Of a stretch of DNA of 64,000 bases, positions 57,130 to 64,000 are shown piece by piece; the first letter of the stretch is position 1, and every line of letters begins with the position of its first letter. Position numbers and translations under genes: made by a program. This DNA comes from Mycobacterium marinum (GTDB taxonomy: Bacteria; Actinomycetota; Actinomycetes; Mycobacteriales; Mycobacteriaceae). The stretch is from contig NZ_CP024190.1 in assembly GCF_003391395.1 (NCBI RefSeq), forward strand, positions 3,534,001 to 3,598,000, in the 5' to 3' direction. The notes under the pieces were generated by a model that did no database searches, was not told the origin of the DNA, and saw only the letters and a program-made list of their open reading frames with translations.

Positions 57130-57608
57130 AGGGCGGCCACTGTCGCAACGATGGCAAAACCACCCAGGACAGCGATCGAATCCTCCAGCAGTGCGACGGG
57201 CAGATCGTGGCCGCCGCGCGCGGCCACCAACTTGGTGCGCGCCTGGTAGCCACCCAGGGTGCCCAGGACGGCGCCGATGATTCCTGCCCCGAGCCCGCCC
57301 CACCGATAACCCCACGCCGTGCCGATGACTGCACCGGCGAAGGCACCCAAGATGATTCGAACCGCGAACACCGGTGGCGCGGTGCGCGGCGGGGTCTTGG
57401 GGAGCTTGTCGTTGACCAGCTCGCCAACCGCGAGGACCGACAGGATGACGACCGTGATGAGGTTGCCCACCCAGGACGCCCATGTTCCATGAAGATTGAT
57501 CCAGCTCAAGAACGCGGCCCAGGAGACCACGGCTGGAGCCGTCATCGACCTCAGGCCAGCGACAACGCCGATGAGCAGAGCCAGCAGCAGAACAACAAAG
57601 TGCGTCAC
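57126..57608 (-). CDS. DUF4126-like membrane protein, Rv2120c homologue
   Basis: This 160-residue membrane protein starts MTHFVVLLLALLIGVVAGLR and has about four to five hydrophobic segments. One is a Gly-rich pair (GTAWGYRWGGLGAGIIGAVL) typical of small DUF4126-type proteins. It corresponds by position (upstream of hisG) and sequence to M. tuberculosis Rv2120c; its function is unknown. The start is preceded by GGGAGGGATCG on the coding strand, a good ribosome-binding site. It is coupled to the downstream oxidoreductase by a 4-bp overlap. It marks the right-hand return to M. tuberculosis gene order after the biosynthetic locus. Confidence 0.82.
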   Translation of the reverse strand: MTHFVVLLLALLIGVVAGLRSMTAPAVVSWAAFLSWINLHGTWASWVGNLITVVILSVLAVGELVNDKLPKTPPRTAPPVFAVRIILGAFAGAVIGTAWGYRWGGLGAGIIGAVLGTLGGYQARTKLVAARGGHDLPVALLEDSIAVLGGFAIVATVAAL

Positions 57609-57724
57609 AACGATCCCTCCTGGGACAGACGAACAGCCTGGCGACGTGAAGGGGAATGCCCATGCAACTAGCGGGCAATCGGCCCTAGCGGGACGCTAAC
57701 ACAGCAACGCCCCATAGCACATGC

Positions 57725-58579
57725 TCAGAACCGACAGAACCTGATATCGGAAGCCAGAATGGCTTTGGCCCCGATGGCGGCAAGTTCGTCCATGGTGCCG
57801 TTGACATCGCGGCGCGGCACCAATGCCCGCACTGCAACCCATTCCGGGTCGGCGAGTGGGGCGATGGTCGGCGACTCCAGGCCAGGGGTGATCAAGGTGG
57901 CCTTGTCCAGCACCGCGCGCGGGCAGTCGTAGTCCAGCATCAGGTATTGCTGGCCGAAGACCACGCCTTGCACCCTGGCGACCAGCTGATCGCGGGCCTC
58001 GACCTGGGCCGCGCCGTCGCGGCCGTTCCCCTCGATCAGCACCGCCTCCGAGTCACACAGCGGCTCACCGAATGCGACGAGATTGTGCAACCGCAGGGTG
58101 CGGCCCGAGCCCACCACATCGGCAATGGCATCGGCCACACCCAGCTGCACGGAGATTTCCACCGCCCCGTCGAGTCTGATCACCGTTGCTTCAATACCCT
58201 TGGCGGCCAGATCCTTTCTGACCAGATTCGGATACGCGGTGGCGATCCGCTTGCCAGCGAGATCGGCCATCGTCCAATCTCGCTGGGCGGGGCCGGCGTA
58301 GCGGAAACTCGACGACCCGAATCCCAGCGCCAAGCGCTCGCGCACCTGCGCATCGGAATCGTGGACCAGATCACGTCCGGTGATCCCGAAGTCGAGCTGT
58401 CCCGAGCCGACGTAGATGGCGATGTCTTTGGGCCGCAGGAAGAAGAACTCGACGTTATTCGCCGGGTCGATGACCGTCAGGTCTTTTGGATCGGTGCGCC
58501 GCCGGTAGCCGGCTTCCGCCAGAATCTCCGTGGCCGGTTCGCTCAGGGCGCCCTTGTTGGGAACCGCCACCCGCAACAT
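57725..58579 (-). CDS. hisG: ATP phosphoribosyltransferase HisG (long form)
   Basis: HisG catalyses the first step of histidine synthesis, joining ATP and PRPP to give phosphoribosyl-ATP, and is feedback-inhibited by histidine. The protein has 284 residues starting MLRVAVPNKGALSEPATEIL. It carries the PRPP-binding motif region (VGVADAIADVVGSGRTLR type) and the C-terminal regulatory domain of long HisG (ALVPRRDVNGTMDELAAIGA). It ends ILASDIRFCRF as in M. tuberculosis Rv2121c. An in-frame GTG at 58585 would overlap the hisE stop by 4 bp and is an equally workable start. hisE-hisG form a two-gene unit. Confidence 0.95.
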   Translation of the reverse strand: MLRVAVPNKGALSEPATEILAEAGYRRRTDPKDLTVIDPANNVEFFFLRPKDIAIYVGSGQLDFGITGRDLVHDSDAQVRERLALGFGSSSFRYAGPAQRDWTMADLAGKRIATAYPNLVRKDLAAKGIEATVIRLDGAVEISVQLGVADAIADVVGSGRTLRLHNLVAFGEPLCDSEAVLIEGNGRDGAAQVEARDQLVARVQGVVFGQQYLMLDYDCPRAVLDKATLITPGLESPTIAPLADPEWVAVRALVPRRDVNGTMDELAAIGAKAILASDIRFCRF

Positions 58580-58581
58580 GC

Positions 58582-58863
58582 TCACAGCTTCCGGTACACC
58601 TCGTCGAGAGACACTCCGCGCGAAATCATCAACACCTGGGTCCAGTACAGCAACTGGCTGATCTCCTCGGCCAGCGCCTCGTTGGATTCATGCTCGGCGG
58701 CCAGCCAGACTTCGCCGGCTTCCTCCAGAACCTTCTTACCCAAGGTATGCACCCCGGCATCCAGCGCCGCCACCGTGGCGCTGCCGGGCGGCCGCGTGCG
58801 GGCGCGGTCACCGAGTTCGGCGAACAGATCCTCGAAGGTCTTCACGGCCAGCGATTGTTTCAT
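58582..58863 (-). CDS. hisE: Phosphoribosyl-ATP pyrophosphohydrolase HisE
   Basis: HisE performs the second step of histidine synthesis, hydrolysing phosphoribosyl-ATP to phosphoribosyl-AMP. The 93-residue all-helical MazG-like protein starts [20 protein letters not shown]. It contains the metal-binding [14 protein letters not shown] motif and ends VYRKL. Length matches M. tuberculosis Rv2122c. HisI, the next activity, is not fused to it and is not in the window. The stop sits immediately before the hisG start. Confidence 0.94.
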
Positions 58864-58981
58864 GCCTCACCAGGCAAAGTCACGGCGGTTTCACCTGGCG
58901 GCCGAGTTACCCCATCAGTGGCATGCCCACCGTCGGCCACTTTGACCACCTGGTGCTGCCGCAGCCCAGCCGCCGGCTTGC

Positions 58982-61333
58982 TCAGACAACACCCGGCGCG
59001 CCGCCACCACCGCCGGTACCGCCGCCGCCGCCGGTCTGGCCGGTCGGGGGATCGCCGTCGTCACCATCGCCGCCGACGCCGCCTGGGGCGCCGCCAGTGC
59101 TGGTCGAGCTGGCGCCGCCGCCACCGCCGTCAGCACCGCCGCCACCCTTACCGCCGATGCCGCCCACGCTGTCGATGGCATCGCCACCCGCGCCGCCTTG
59201 ACCACCGCCGCCGCCCATACCGCCGGTCCCGACGACTCCGTCACCGCCGCCGCCGCCCATACCGCCCTCGCCGCCGGCGCCGCCGGCGCTGGGCTCGGCG
59301 TTTTCGGTGTCGTCCCCGCCGGTGCCGCCATTTCCGCCGGAACCGCCGGCCCCGCCGGAACCGCCGGTGATGCCCTGGCCGCCGGCACCCCCTTGTCCGC
59401 CGTTGCCGCCGACGCCACCGCCACCGCCGAGCGAGTGGCCGACGGGCTGGGTATTGCCGTCACCGCCGGATCCGCCATTACCGCCGGCACCGCCGTCACC
59501 GCCGGGCCCGAGCGTGCCGATGCCACCGTCGCCTCCGGCGCCGCCGTCACCGCCATTACCCGCGTCGTTGGTCTGAACTGCGGAACCCCCTGTCCCGCCT
59601 TTGCCGGCGGATCCACCGTTACCGCCGTCGCCACCGGTGGTGCCCTGCCCGCCCTTACCGCCGGCACCGCCGTCACCGCCGCGGCTCCCGACTGCACCAT
59701 TTGCGGCGTCGCTGCTGCCGGCATTGCCGCCCATCCCGCCGTGACCGCCGGCCCCCCCGACGCCGTTTGTACCGTTGCCGCCGTCCCCACCGACACCGCC
59801 GGCTCCACCGGTCCCGCCTCCCCGCCCTGAATTGGCCACAGCATTCCCGCCCTCGCCCCCGTCGCCACCGTTGCCGGCAGCACCACCGGTGTCCCCGTCA
59901 CCCCCGTCGCCCCCGCGACCACCGGCCCCGCCGCCGCCACCACCTTTGCCGTCGACGTAGGCGCCGTGACCGCCGTCCCCGCCGTGGCCACCCGCACCAC
60001 CGACACCGTCGGATCCGGCCTGACTCCCGGCGCCACCCGCACCGCCTGCGCCACCACCCCCGCCGGCGCCGCCCTTGGAGCCCGCCTCACCATCGAGAAG
60101 GCCGTCGGCGCCCCGGGCCCCGTGACCACCGGCGCCCCCGGTGCCGCCGGCGCCGCCGACACCATCAGAACCCACCTGGCTCCCGCCGCCACCCGCACCA
60201 CCGGCACCGCCAGCCCCGCCGCTGCCGCCCAAGTAACCCGACTCACCATCGAGCACCCCATCCGCACCCCGAATACCATCACCGCCACGACCACCGTTAC
60301 CGCCACCGCCGCCAACGCCATCAGAACCCGACAAGATCCCGGTGCCGCCCACGCCACCAGCACCACCTGCACCGCCGTTGCCGCCCGCGGTGCCCGACTC
60401 ACCATCGCCGACCCCGTCGGCGCCACGAGCTCCGTTGCCGCCGATCCCGCCGTGGCCGCCATCGCCGCCCACCGCGAACAGTCCGCCGCGGCCACCCGAT
60501 CCCCCGGCCCCACCGGCGCCGCCGTCCAGCGCGGCCGGGCTACCCACGACACCATCGCCGCCCGTCCCGCCGCTCCCACCGAAACCACCGCGCCCGAACA
60601 GTCCCGCACTGCCGCCGCCGCCGCCGGTGCCGCCGGATCCGCCTGGCGTTCCCTCGCCGCCGTGCCCACCGTCGCCACCGCTTCCGACCAGTGACAGCGC
60701 CCCGGCGCCACCCCCCTGGCCGCCCACTGCACCCAGTCCACCGGCCCCACCGGACCCGCCGTTGCCGAACAGCAGCCCGCCGGTCCCGCCTGCACCTCCC
60801 GCCGCGAGTGCCCCACCGGCACCACCGATGCCACCGTTACCGATCAATCCGGCAGATCCGCCGGCACCGCCGGCAACCCCGGCGCTTGCGCTGTTGTCGT
60901 AGCCGTTGCCCCCGTTGCCGTAGAGCAAACCCCCGGCACCTCCGTTGGGGGCCGATGCGGTGCCGTCAGCGCCGTCGCCGATCAGCGGGCGGCCGAGCAG
61001 CGTCTGGCTGGGCAGGTTGACCAGGTCAAGCAGCTGCTGCAGCGGTGACGCGCTGGCGGCCTCGGCGAGCGAATAAGAAGCGCCACCGGCGCCGAGGGCT
61101 CGAACGAATTGGTCGTGATACGCCGACAACTGGACACTAAGCGATTGATATTGCTGGGCGTGGCTGGAAAACAGCGCCGCTATGGCGGCCGAGACCTCAT
61201 CGGCAGCGGCGGGCCAAAGCGCGGTGGTCGGAACCGCGGCTGCCGCATTGACCGTGCTGACAATCGAGCCGACGCCGCGCAGTTCCGTTGCCGCCGCCGC
61301 CAACTCGTCCGGCGCCACCGATAAGTACCACAT
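58982..61333 (-). CDS. PE_PGRS family protein
   Basis: This protein of about 783 residues has an N-terminal PE domain (about 1-95; MWYLSVAPDELAAAATELRG, ending near the YxxxD/E-like ALGAGGASYSLAEAASA region). The PE-PGRS linker follows (PLQQLLDLVNLPSQTLLGRP, GDGADGTA). About 650 residues of GGxGG repeats then run to the end (GGGGGAPGVV), with no C-terminal unique domain. PE_PGRS proteins are type VII (ESX-5) secreted or surface proteins. The ATG at 61333 is preferred over a GTG five codons upstream because it starts the PE domain directly. A PE_PGRS gene is not found at this spot in M. tuberculosis H37Rv, where hisE and PPE37 are neighbours. Confidence 0.9.
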   Translation of the reverse strand: MWYLSVAPDELAAAATELRGVGSIVSTVNAAAAVPTTALWPAAADEVSAAIAALFSSHAQQYQSLSVQLSAYHDQFVRALGAGGASYSLAEAASASPLQQLLDLVNLPSQTLLGRPLIGDGADGTASAPNGGAGGLLYGNGGNGYDNSASAGVAGGAGGSAGLIGNGGIGGAGGALAAGGAGGTGGLLFGNGGSGGAGGLGAVGGQGGGAGALSLVGSGGDGGHGGEGTPGGSGGTGGGGGSAGLFGRGGFGGSGGTGGDGVVGSPAALDGGAGGAGGSGGRGGLFAVGGDGGHGGIGGNGARGADGVGDGESGTAGGNGGAGGAGGVGGTGILSGSDGVGGGGGNGGRGGDGIRGADGVLDGESGYLGGSGGAGGAGGAGGGGSQVGSDGVGGAGGTGGAGGHGARGADGLLDGEAGSKGGAGGGGGAGGAGGAGSQAGSDGVGGAGGHGGDGGHGAYVDGKGGGGGGAGGRGGDGGDGDTGGAAGNGGDGGEGGNAVANSGRGGGTGGAGGVGGDGGNGTNGVGGAGGHGGMGGNAGSSDAANGAVGSRGGDGGAGGKGGQGTTGGDGGNGGSAGKGGTGGSAVQTNDAGNGGDGGAGGDGGIGTLGPGGDGGAGGNGGSGGDGNTQPVGHSLGGGGGVGGNGGQGGAGGQGITGGSGGAGGSGGNGGTGGDDTENAEPSAGGAGGEGGMGGGGGDGVVGTGGMGGGGGQGGAGGDAIDSVGGIGGKGGGGADGGGGGASSTSTGGAPGGVGGDGDDGDPPTGQTGGGGGTGGGGGAPGVV

Positions 61334-61664
61334 CGCTACGTCACCCACTCATCGCACAACATATGTCGAGCGCTCGGCAAACTAACCACTGACACGGTCG
61401 TCTACGACTACCATTTCCATCGGCAACTTTTGGAGCATTCCCTGGCGTTCATAGGACTTTCAAATATGTCGCACAAATATTTCCGCAAGCGGCAATATTC
61501 AACCGCGATCAAATACCCAGGCACCACCCCTTTGGAGGGGGGGACTTCAGCTAACCCGACCCGAGGCGCGCGGCGACCCCGCCCAAACCGGGCAAGCCGA
61601 CTGACCCACCCTCGACCGGGCCGCGCCGACGCCGACCACACCCCAACCTGCGCCCGCCCCCTCG

Positions 61665-61683
61665 CTACATTAGGCTAACCTAA
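61665..61683 (+). promoter_or_regulatory. IdeR iron box, proximal copy 1
   Basis: The sequence CTACATTAGGCTAACCTAA matches the mycobacterial IdeR consensus TTAGGTTAGGCTAACCTAA at 16 of 19 positions. The right half-site is perfect. It ends 43 bp upstream of the PPE37 homologue start. IdeR with Fe2+ would repress the gene, consistent with the known iron-repressed expression of PPE37 in M. tuberculosis. Confidence 0.82.
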
Positions 61684-61684
61684 A

Positions 61685-61703
61685 ATAGGTTAGCCTTACT
61701 TTA
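61685..61703 (+). promoter_or_regulatory. IdeR iron box, copy 2
   Basis: The sequence ATAGGTTAGCCTTACTTTA matches the IdeR consensus at 14 of 19 positions, with a good left half-site. It abuts copy 1 with one base between them, so two IdeR dimers could bind side by side. It lies 23 bp before the ATG and would block the core promoter or early transcript. Confidence 0.65.
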
Positions 61704-61726
61704 TTCTGCGATGGAGGAGGCGGCTC

Positions 61727-63166
61727 ATGACCTTCCCGATCTGGTTCGCGCTTCCCCCCGAGGTGCATTCGACCCTGCTCTCCACCGGTCCGGGCCCCAG
61801 CGCACTGTTGGCGGCGGCAGCAGCATGGCGCGCCCTCGCCGCGCAATACACCGACATTTCGGACGAACTCACCCAGCTGCTCGCGGCCGTGCGGACCGGT
61901 TCCTGGGACGGGTCGACGGCCGAGCGATTTGTCGCGGCGCACCAACCGTTTCTCGATTGGCTGGCCCAGGCCGCCGCGGTAGCCAACGCGGCGGCCAACG
62001 CCCACGAATCCGCGGCCGCCGGATATACCTCGGCCTTGGCGGCCATGCCCACCCTCGCCGAGCTGGCCACCAACCACGCTGTGCACGGCGCATTGATGGC
62101 CACCAACTTCTTCGGGATCAACACCATCCCGATCGCGTTCAACGAATCCGACTACATGCGGATGTGGGTCCAGGCCGCCATCACCATGGCCGGCTATCAG
62201 GCTGTCAGCCAACACAGCGTGACGGCGACGCCCCGGACTTCGCCGTCACCCCAGATCATGACGGCCGACGCCGCCCCCGCCGCGACCAGCTCCATGCCCG
62301 ACCCAGTGAAAATCATCCTCCAAGCGCTTCAGGGCTTCCTGAATTTCCTGCGCAACCTGGCAGCCGAGACGCTCTCGGGGCCGTTGGAAAAATTTGTTGT
62401 CCACGTTCTGGACTCATTCATCTCATTCGCATCCGGGTCGGTGTTCAAGTTCGTCGCATACGCGGTGCTAGACCCGATGATCTACTTCGGCCCTTTCACC
62501 CCGGCAATCAGTCCGCTCGGGCTACCGGCCGTGACTGTAGGGCTGGCCGGGCTTGCCGGCATCAGCACCCCACCACAAACGGCGCCACCCCTGCCCGGCG
62601 GTGCGCAGTCCGGACCGCCGAGCCATCAGATCTCACCCGCGACCACCGGCGTCGCCGTTGCCAGCGTTAGCACCGGCGCTACCGTTGCCGGGTCGACTCC
62701 CACTGCGCACGCGGCCGCCGCGCCATCGGGCCCCTCCTCCGCTGGACCCGTTGCCGCCCAGAGCTTTTACGCCGTCCTCGGCCCCGACGGCGGCGGGCGC
62801 ACTCCGACGACAAACGGCAAAGCGCTTGCCGGTGCCGCCGCCGACGCCGTGGCACCGGCCGCCAGACTGCCCGGCGACCAGGCCCGAGCCGCCTCCCGCA
62901 GAGCCCGGACGGCACAAAAACGCCTACGCCAGTACCGCTATGAATTCCTTGACGCCGACGGATACCCGACCACGGTGGACCCACCAGCAGCGGAGCCAAG
63001 CGCCGTCAGCGAACACGGCGCGAATGCGTATGGATTTTCCCGAGAAATCTCCAAAACAATTGCTGGACAACCGGATAGGCTCACCGTGGGCAGGGAAACC
63101 AGATTCGCCGAAACCACAACGCTACCCATGCTGCCACGCACCTGGACCGATGCCGACCCCTGCTAG
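61727..63166 (+). CDS. PPE37: PPE family protein, PPE37 (Rv2123) homologue
   Basis: This is a 479-residue PPE protein. The N-terminal domain of about 180 residues starts MTFPIWFALPPEVHSTLLST with the PPE motif near residue 10. It includes the family helix motif around SWDGSTAERFVAAHQPFLDW. A conserved C-terminal part follows (MPDPVKIILQALQGFLNFLR; LDPMIYFGPFTPAISPLGLP), then an Ala/Pro/Thr-rich region and a basic patch. In M. tuberculosis, PPE37 is repressed by IdeR, and in M. bovis it has been linked to haem-iron use. The GGAGGAGG ribosome-binding site lies 6 nt before the ATG. The stop overlaps the convergent metH relic. Confidence 0.9.
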   Translation: MTFPIWFALPPEVHSTLLSTGPGPSALLAAAAAWRALAAQYTDISDELTQLLAAVRTGSWDGSTAERFVAAHQPFLDWLAQAAAVANAAANAHESAAAGYTSALAAMPTLAELATNHAVHGALMATNFFGINTIPIAFNESDYMRMWVQAAITMAGYQAVSQHSVTATPRTSPSPQIMTADAAPAATSSMPDPVKIILQALQGFLNFLRNLAAETLSGPLEKFVVHVLDSFISFASGSVFKFVAYAVLDPMIYFGPFTPAISPLGLPAVTVGLAGLAGISTPPQTAPPLPGGAQSGPPSHQISPATTGVAVASVSTGATVAGSTPTAHAAAAPSGPSSAGPVAAQSFYAVLGPDGGGRTPTTNGKALAGAAADAVAPAARLPGDQARAASRRARTAQKRLRQYRYEFLDADGYPTTVDPPAAEPSAVSEHGANAYGFSREISKTIAGQPDRLTVGRETRFAETTTLPMLPRTWTDADPC

Positions 63167-63592
63167 ACATTGGAGTACTTCGCCTCAGGGTGGTGCAGCA
63201 CAAAGGCGTCCGTCGACTGCTCGGGGTGCAACTGCGGTTCTTCGGACAAGGTCACGCCGATGCGTTCGGGCTCCAGCAGCTTCATCATCTTGGCGCGATC
63301 CTCCAGATCGGGGCAGGTGCCGTAGCCGAAGGCGAAGCGGGCACCTCGATAGCCGAGCTTGAAGTAGTCCTCGCCGTGCCTTTCTCCGAGAGGTCCCTGA
63401 TCTCGTCGGCGATGTCGTAGTCGCCGAGGTTGGACAGGTTGCAGCCGAAGGTGTTGGTCTCTACCGCGTCAGCACCGGACTCGAAATAGTTCCGGTGGAT
63501 GGTTTCCAGCACGTCAGGGCGGGTTTCGTTGAGGATCTCGCTGCAGCACGAGGAGATCAGTGTCGTAAGGGGGGCCTGCCAGCGGCAGTCAC
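63163..63592 (-). pseudogene. metH: Decayed cobalamin-dependent methionine synthase (metH) relic
   Basis: Only about 430 bp remain of a gene whose intact product has about 1190 residues. From the start side, the GTGACTGCCGCT start region of metH is followed by a frameshift in a C-run. A lost segment follows between YDTDLL and the Cys/Glu-Ile-Leu block. Next comes a clean N-terminal fragment (EILNETRPDVLETIHRNYFE, then DAVETNTFGCNLSNLGDYDI). Near 63376-63386 this joins out of frame to the extreme C-terminus (EDYFKLGYRGARFAFGYG, ending HHPEAKYSNV). The homocysteine, folate, B12 and most SAM-activation domains are gone. No functional enzyme can be made. Confidence 0.92.
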
Positions 63593-63720
63593 ACAGCAAA
63601 AATAGTGGCGCTATGCAATTCCCTCAGCCATTGACAGCGACCGACCGATTGCGCCTGCGATATCCGGCCGGTCAGGAGGCATGCGCTCAGCTAACCCGCT
63701 CGAGGCCTTAGGCTGACCAG

Positions 63721-64000
63721 ATGACCCCGTCCGATGCCAGCCGAGAGCTGCCCGAACTACACAAGACCGTGGTTGTGGCGGCGTTTGAGGGCTGGAACGA
63801 CGCGGGCGACGCCGCCAGCGACGCGGTCGGACACCTTGCCGCCATCTGGAACGCGACTCCCATCGTGGAGATCGACGACGAGGCCTACTACGACTATCAG
63901 GTGAATCGGCCGGTCATCCGACAGATCGACGGGGTTACCCGGGAGCTGGAGTGGCCAGCGATGCGGATCTCGCACTGCCGCCCACCCGACAGTGACCGCG
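63721..64000 (+). CDS. PAC2 family protein, Rv2125 homologue (3' end beyond the window)
   Basis: The first 93 residues of a PAC2 (proteasome assembly chaperone 2-like) family protein are present. It starts MTPSDASRELPELHKTVVVA and continues FEGWNDAGDAASDAVGHLAA and EIDDEAYYDYQVNRPVIRQI. M. tuberculosis Rv2125 is of the same family, with close to 290 residues; its role is not established. The ATG at 63721 is the first codon after a 128-bp gap from the metH relic on the opposite strand. The frame is open to the window edge. Confidence 0.88.
   Translation, partial: MTPSDASRELPELHKTVVVAAFEGWNDAGDAASDAVGHLAAIWNATPIVEIDDEAYYDYQVNRPVIRQIDGVTRELEWPAMRISHCRPPDSDR

Larger units (their letters stand above)
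61334..61726. other. Divergent intergenic region between the PE_PGRS gene and the PPE37 homologue
   Basis: About 393 bp separate the two divergent starts. The half near the PPE gene contains two IdeR-like iron boxes (61665-61703). The half near the PE_PGRS gene is AT-richer (around 61430-61510) and probably contains its promoter. No reading frame or RNA gene was recognised in between. Confidence 0.6.

Noticed and set aside
59701..61020. Plus-strand frames rich in Arg/His or Pro/Ala opposite the PE_PGRS gene
   Set aside because: They are periodic antisense translations of the GGxGG repeats; the PE domain fixes the true strand.

Overview
The window comes from a slow-growing Mycobacterium of the tuberculosis/marinum/kansasii branch. 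The flanks follow the gene order of the M. tuberculosis Rv2092c-Rv2125 region almost gene for gene, the DNA is GC-rich, and there is a long PE_PGRS gene and a PPE37 homologue. It is not M. tuberculosis itself: about 34 kb of extra DNA (about 20.3-55.7 kb), carrying a lipopeptide-type PKS/NRPS locus, sits between the Rv2119 and Rv2120c homologues.

Region 1 (1-18.5 kb) is the Pup-proteasome neighbourhood, mostly on the minus strand. In transcription order it reads dop, pup-prcB-prcA (each overlapping the next by 4 bp), pafA, pafB, pafC, tatA, tatC, helY (running off the left edge). Pup is deamidated by Dop and ligated to substrates by PafA. The ATPase Mpa (14.6-16.4 kb) unfolds substrates into the PrcBA core. 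PafB and PafC are WYL regulators of the DNA damage response. TatA and TatC form part of the twin-arginine export system. Between dop and mpa lie a DUF2314 protein and homologues of Rv2113 and Rv2114. After mpa come lppK, a DUF503 protein, the tRNA methyltransferase gene trmI, a RecB-like Fe-S nuclease and a coupled thioesterase-like gene.

Region 2 (20.3-55.7 kb) is the accessory core. Three overlapping minus-strand genes form one assembly line. The first is FAAL-ACP-KS-AT(malonyl)-DH-ER-KR-ACP (2831 aa). The second is KS-AT(methylmalonyl)-DH-ER-KR-ACP-C plus a truncated carrier domain (2666 aa). The third is five C-A-PCP modules plus a thioesterase (about 5640 aa). A divergent DHA2-type MFS exporter follows. 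The inferred product is a fatty acid extended by one C2 unit and one methyl-branched C3 unit, then coupled to five amino acids in the specificity pattern X-Y-Z-X-X. The NRPS modules are nearly identical at DNA level (3216/3216/3177/3177 bp spacing). They differ mainly in a roughly 0.5 kb adenylation-core cassette, and the repeated scaffold has a striking C/A-rich plus strand that the unique segments lack.

Region 3 (55.7-64 kb) returns to conserved order: an FAD disulfide oxidoreductase coupled to the Rv2120c homologue, hisE-hisG, a PE_PGRS gene, the PPE37 homologue behind two IdeR-like iron boxes, a metH relic reduced to about 430 bp by deletions, and the start of the Rv2125 homologue. No tRNA, rRNA, CRISPR array or insertion sequence was recognised.
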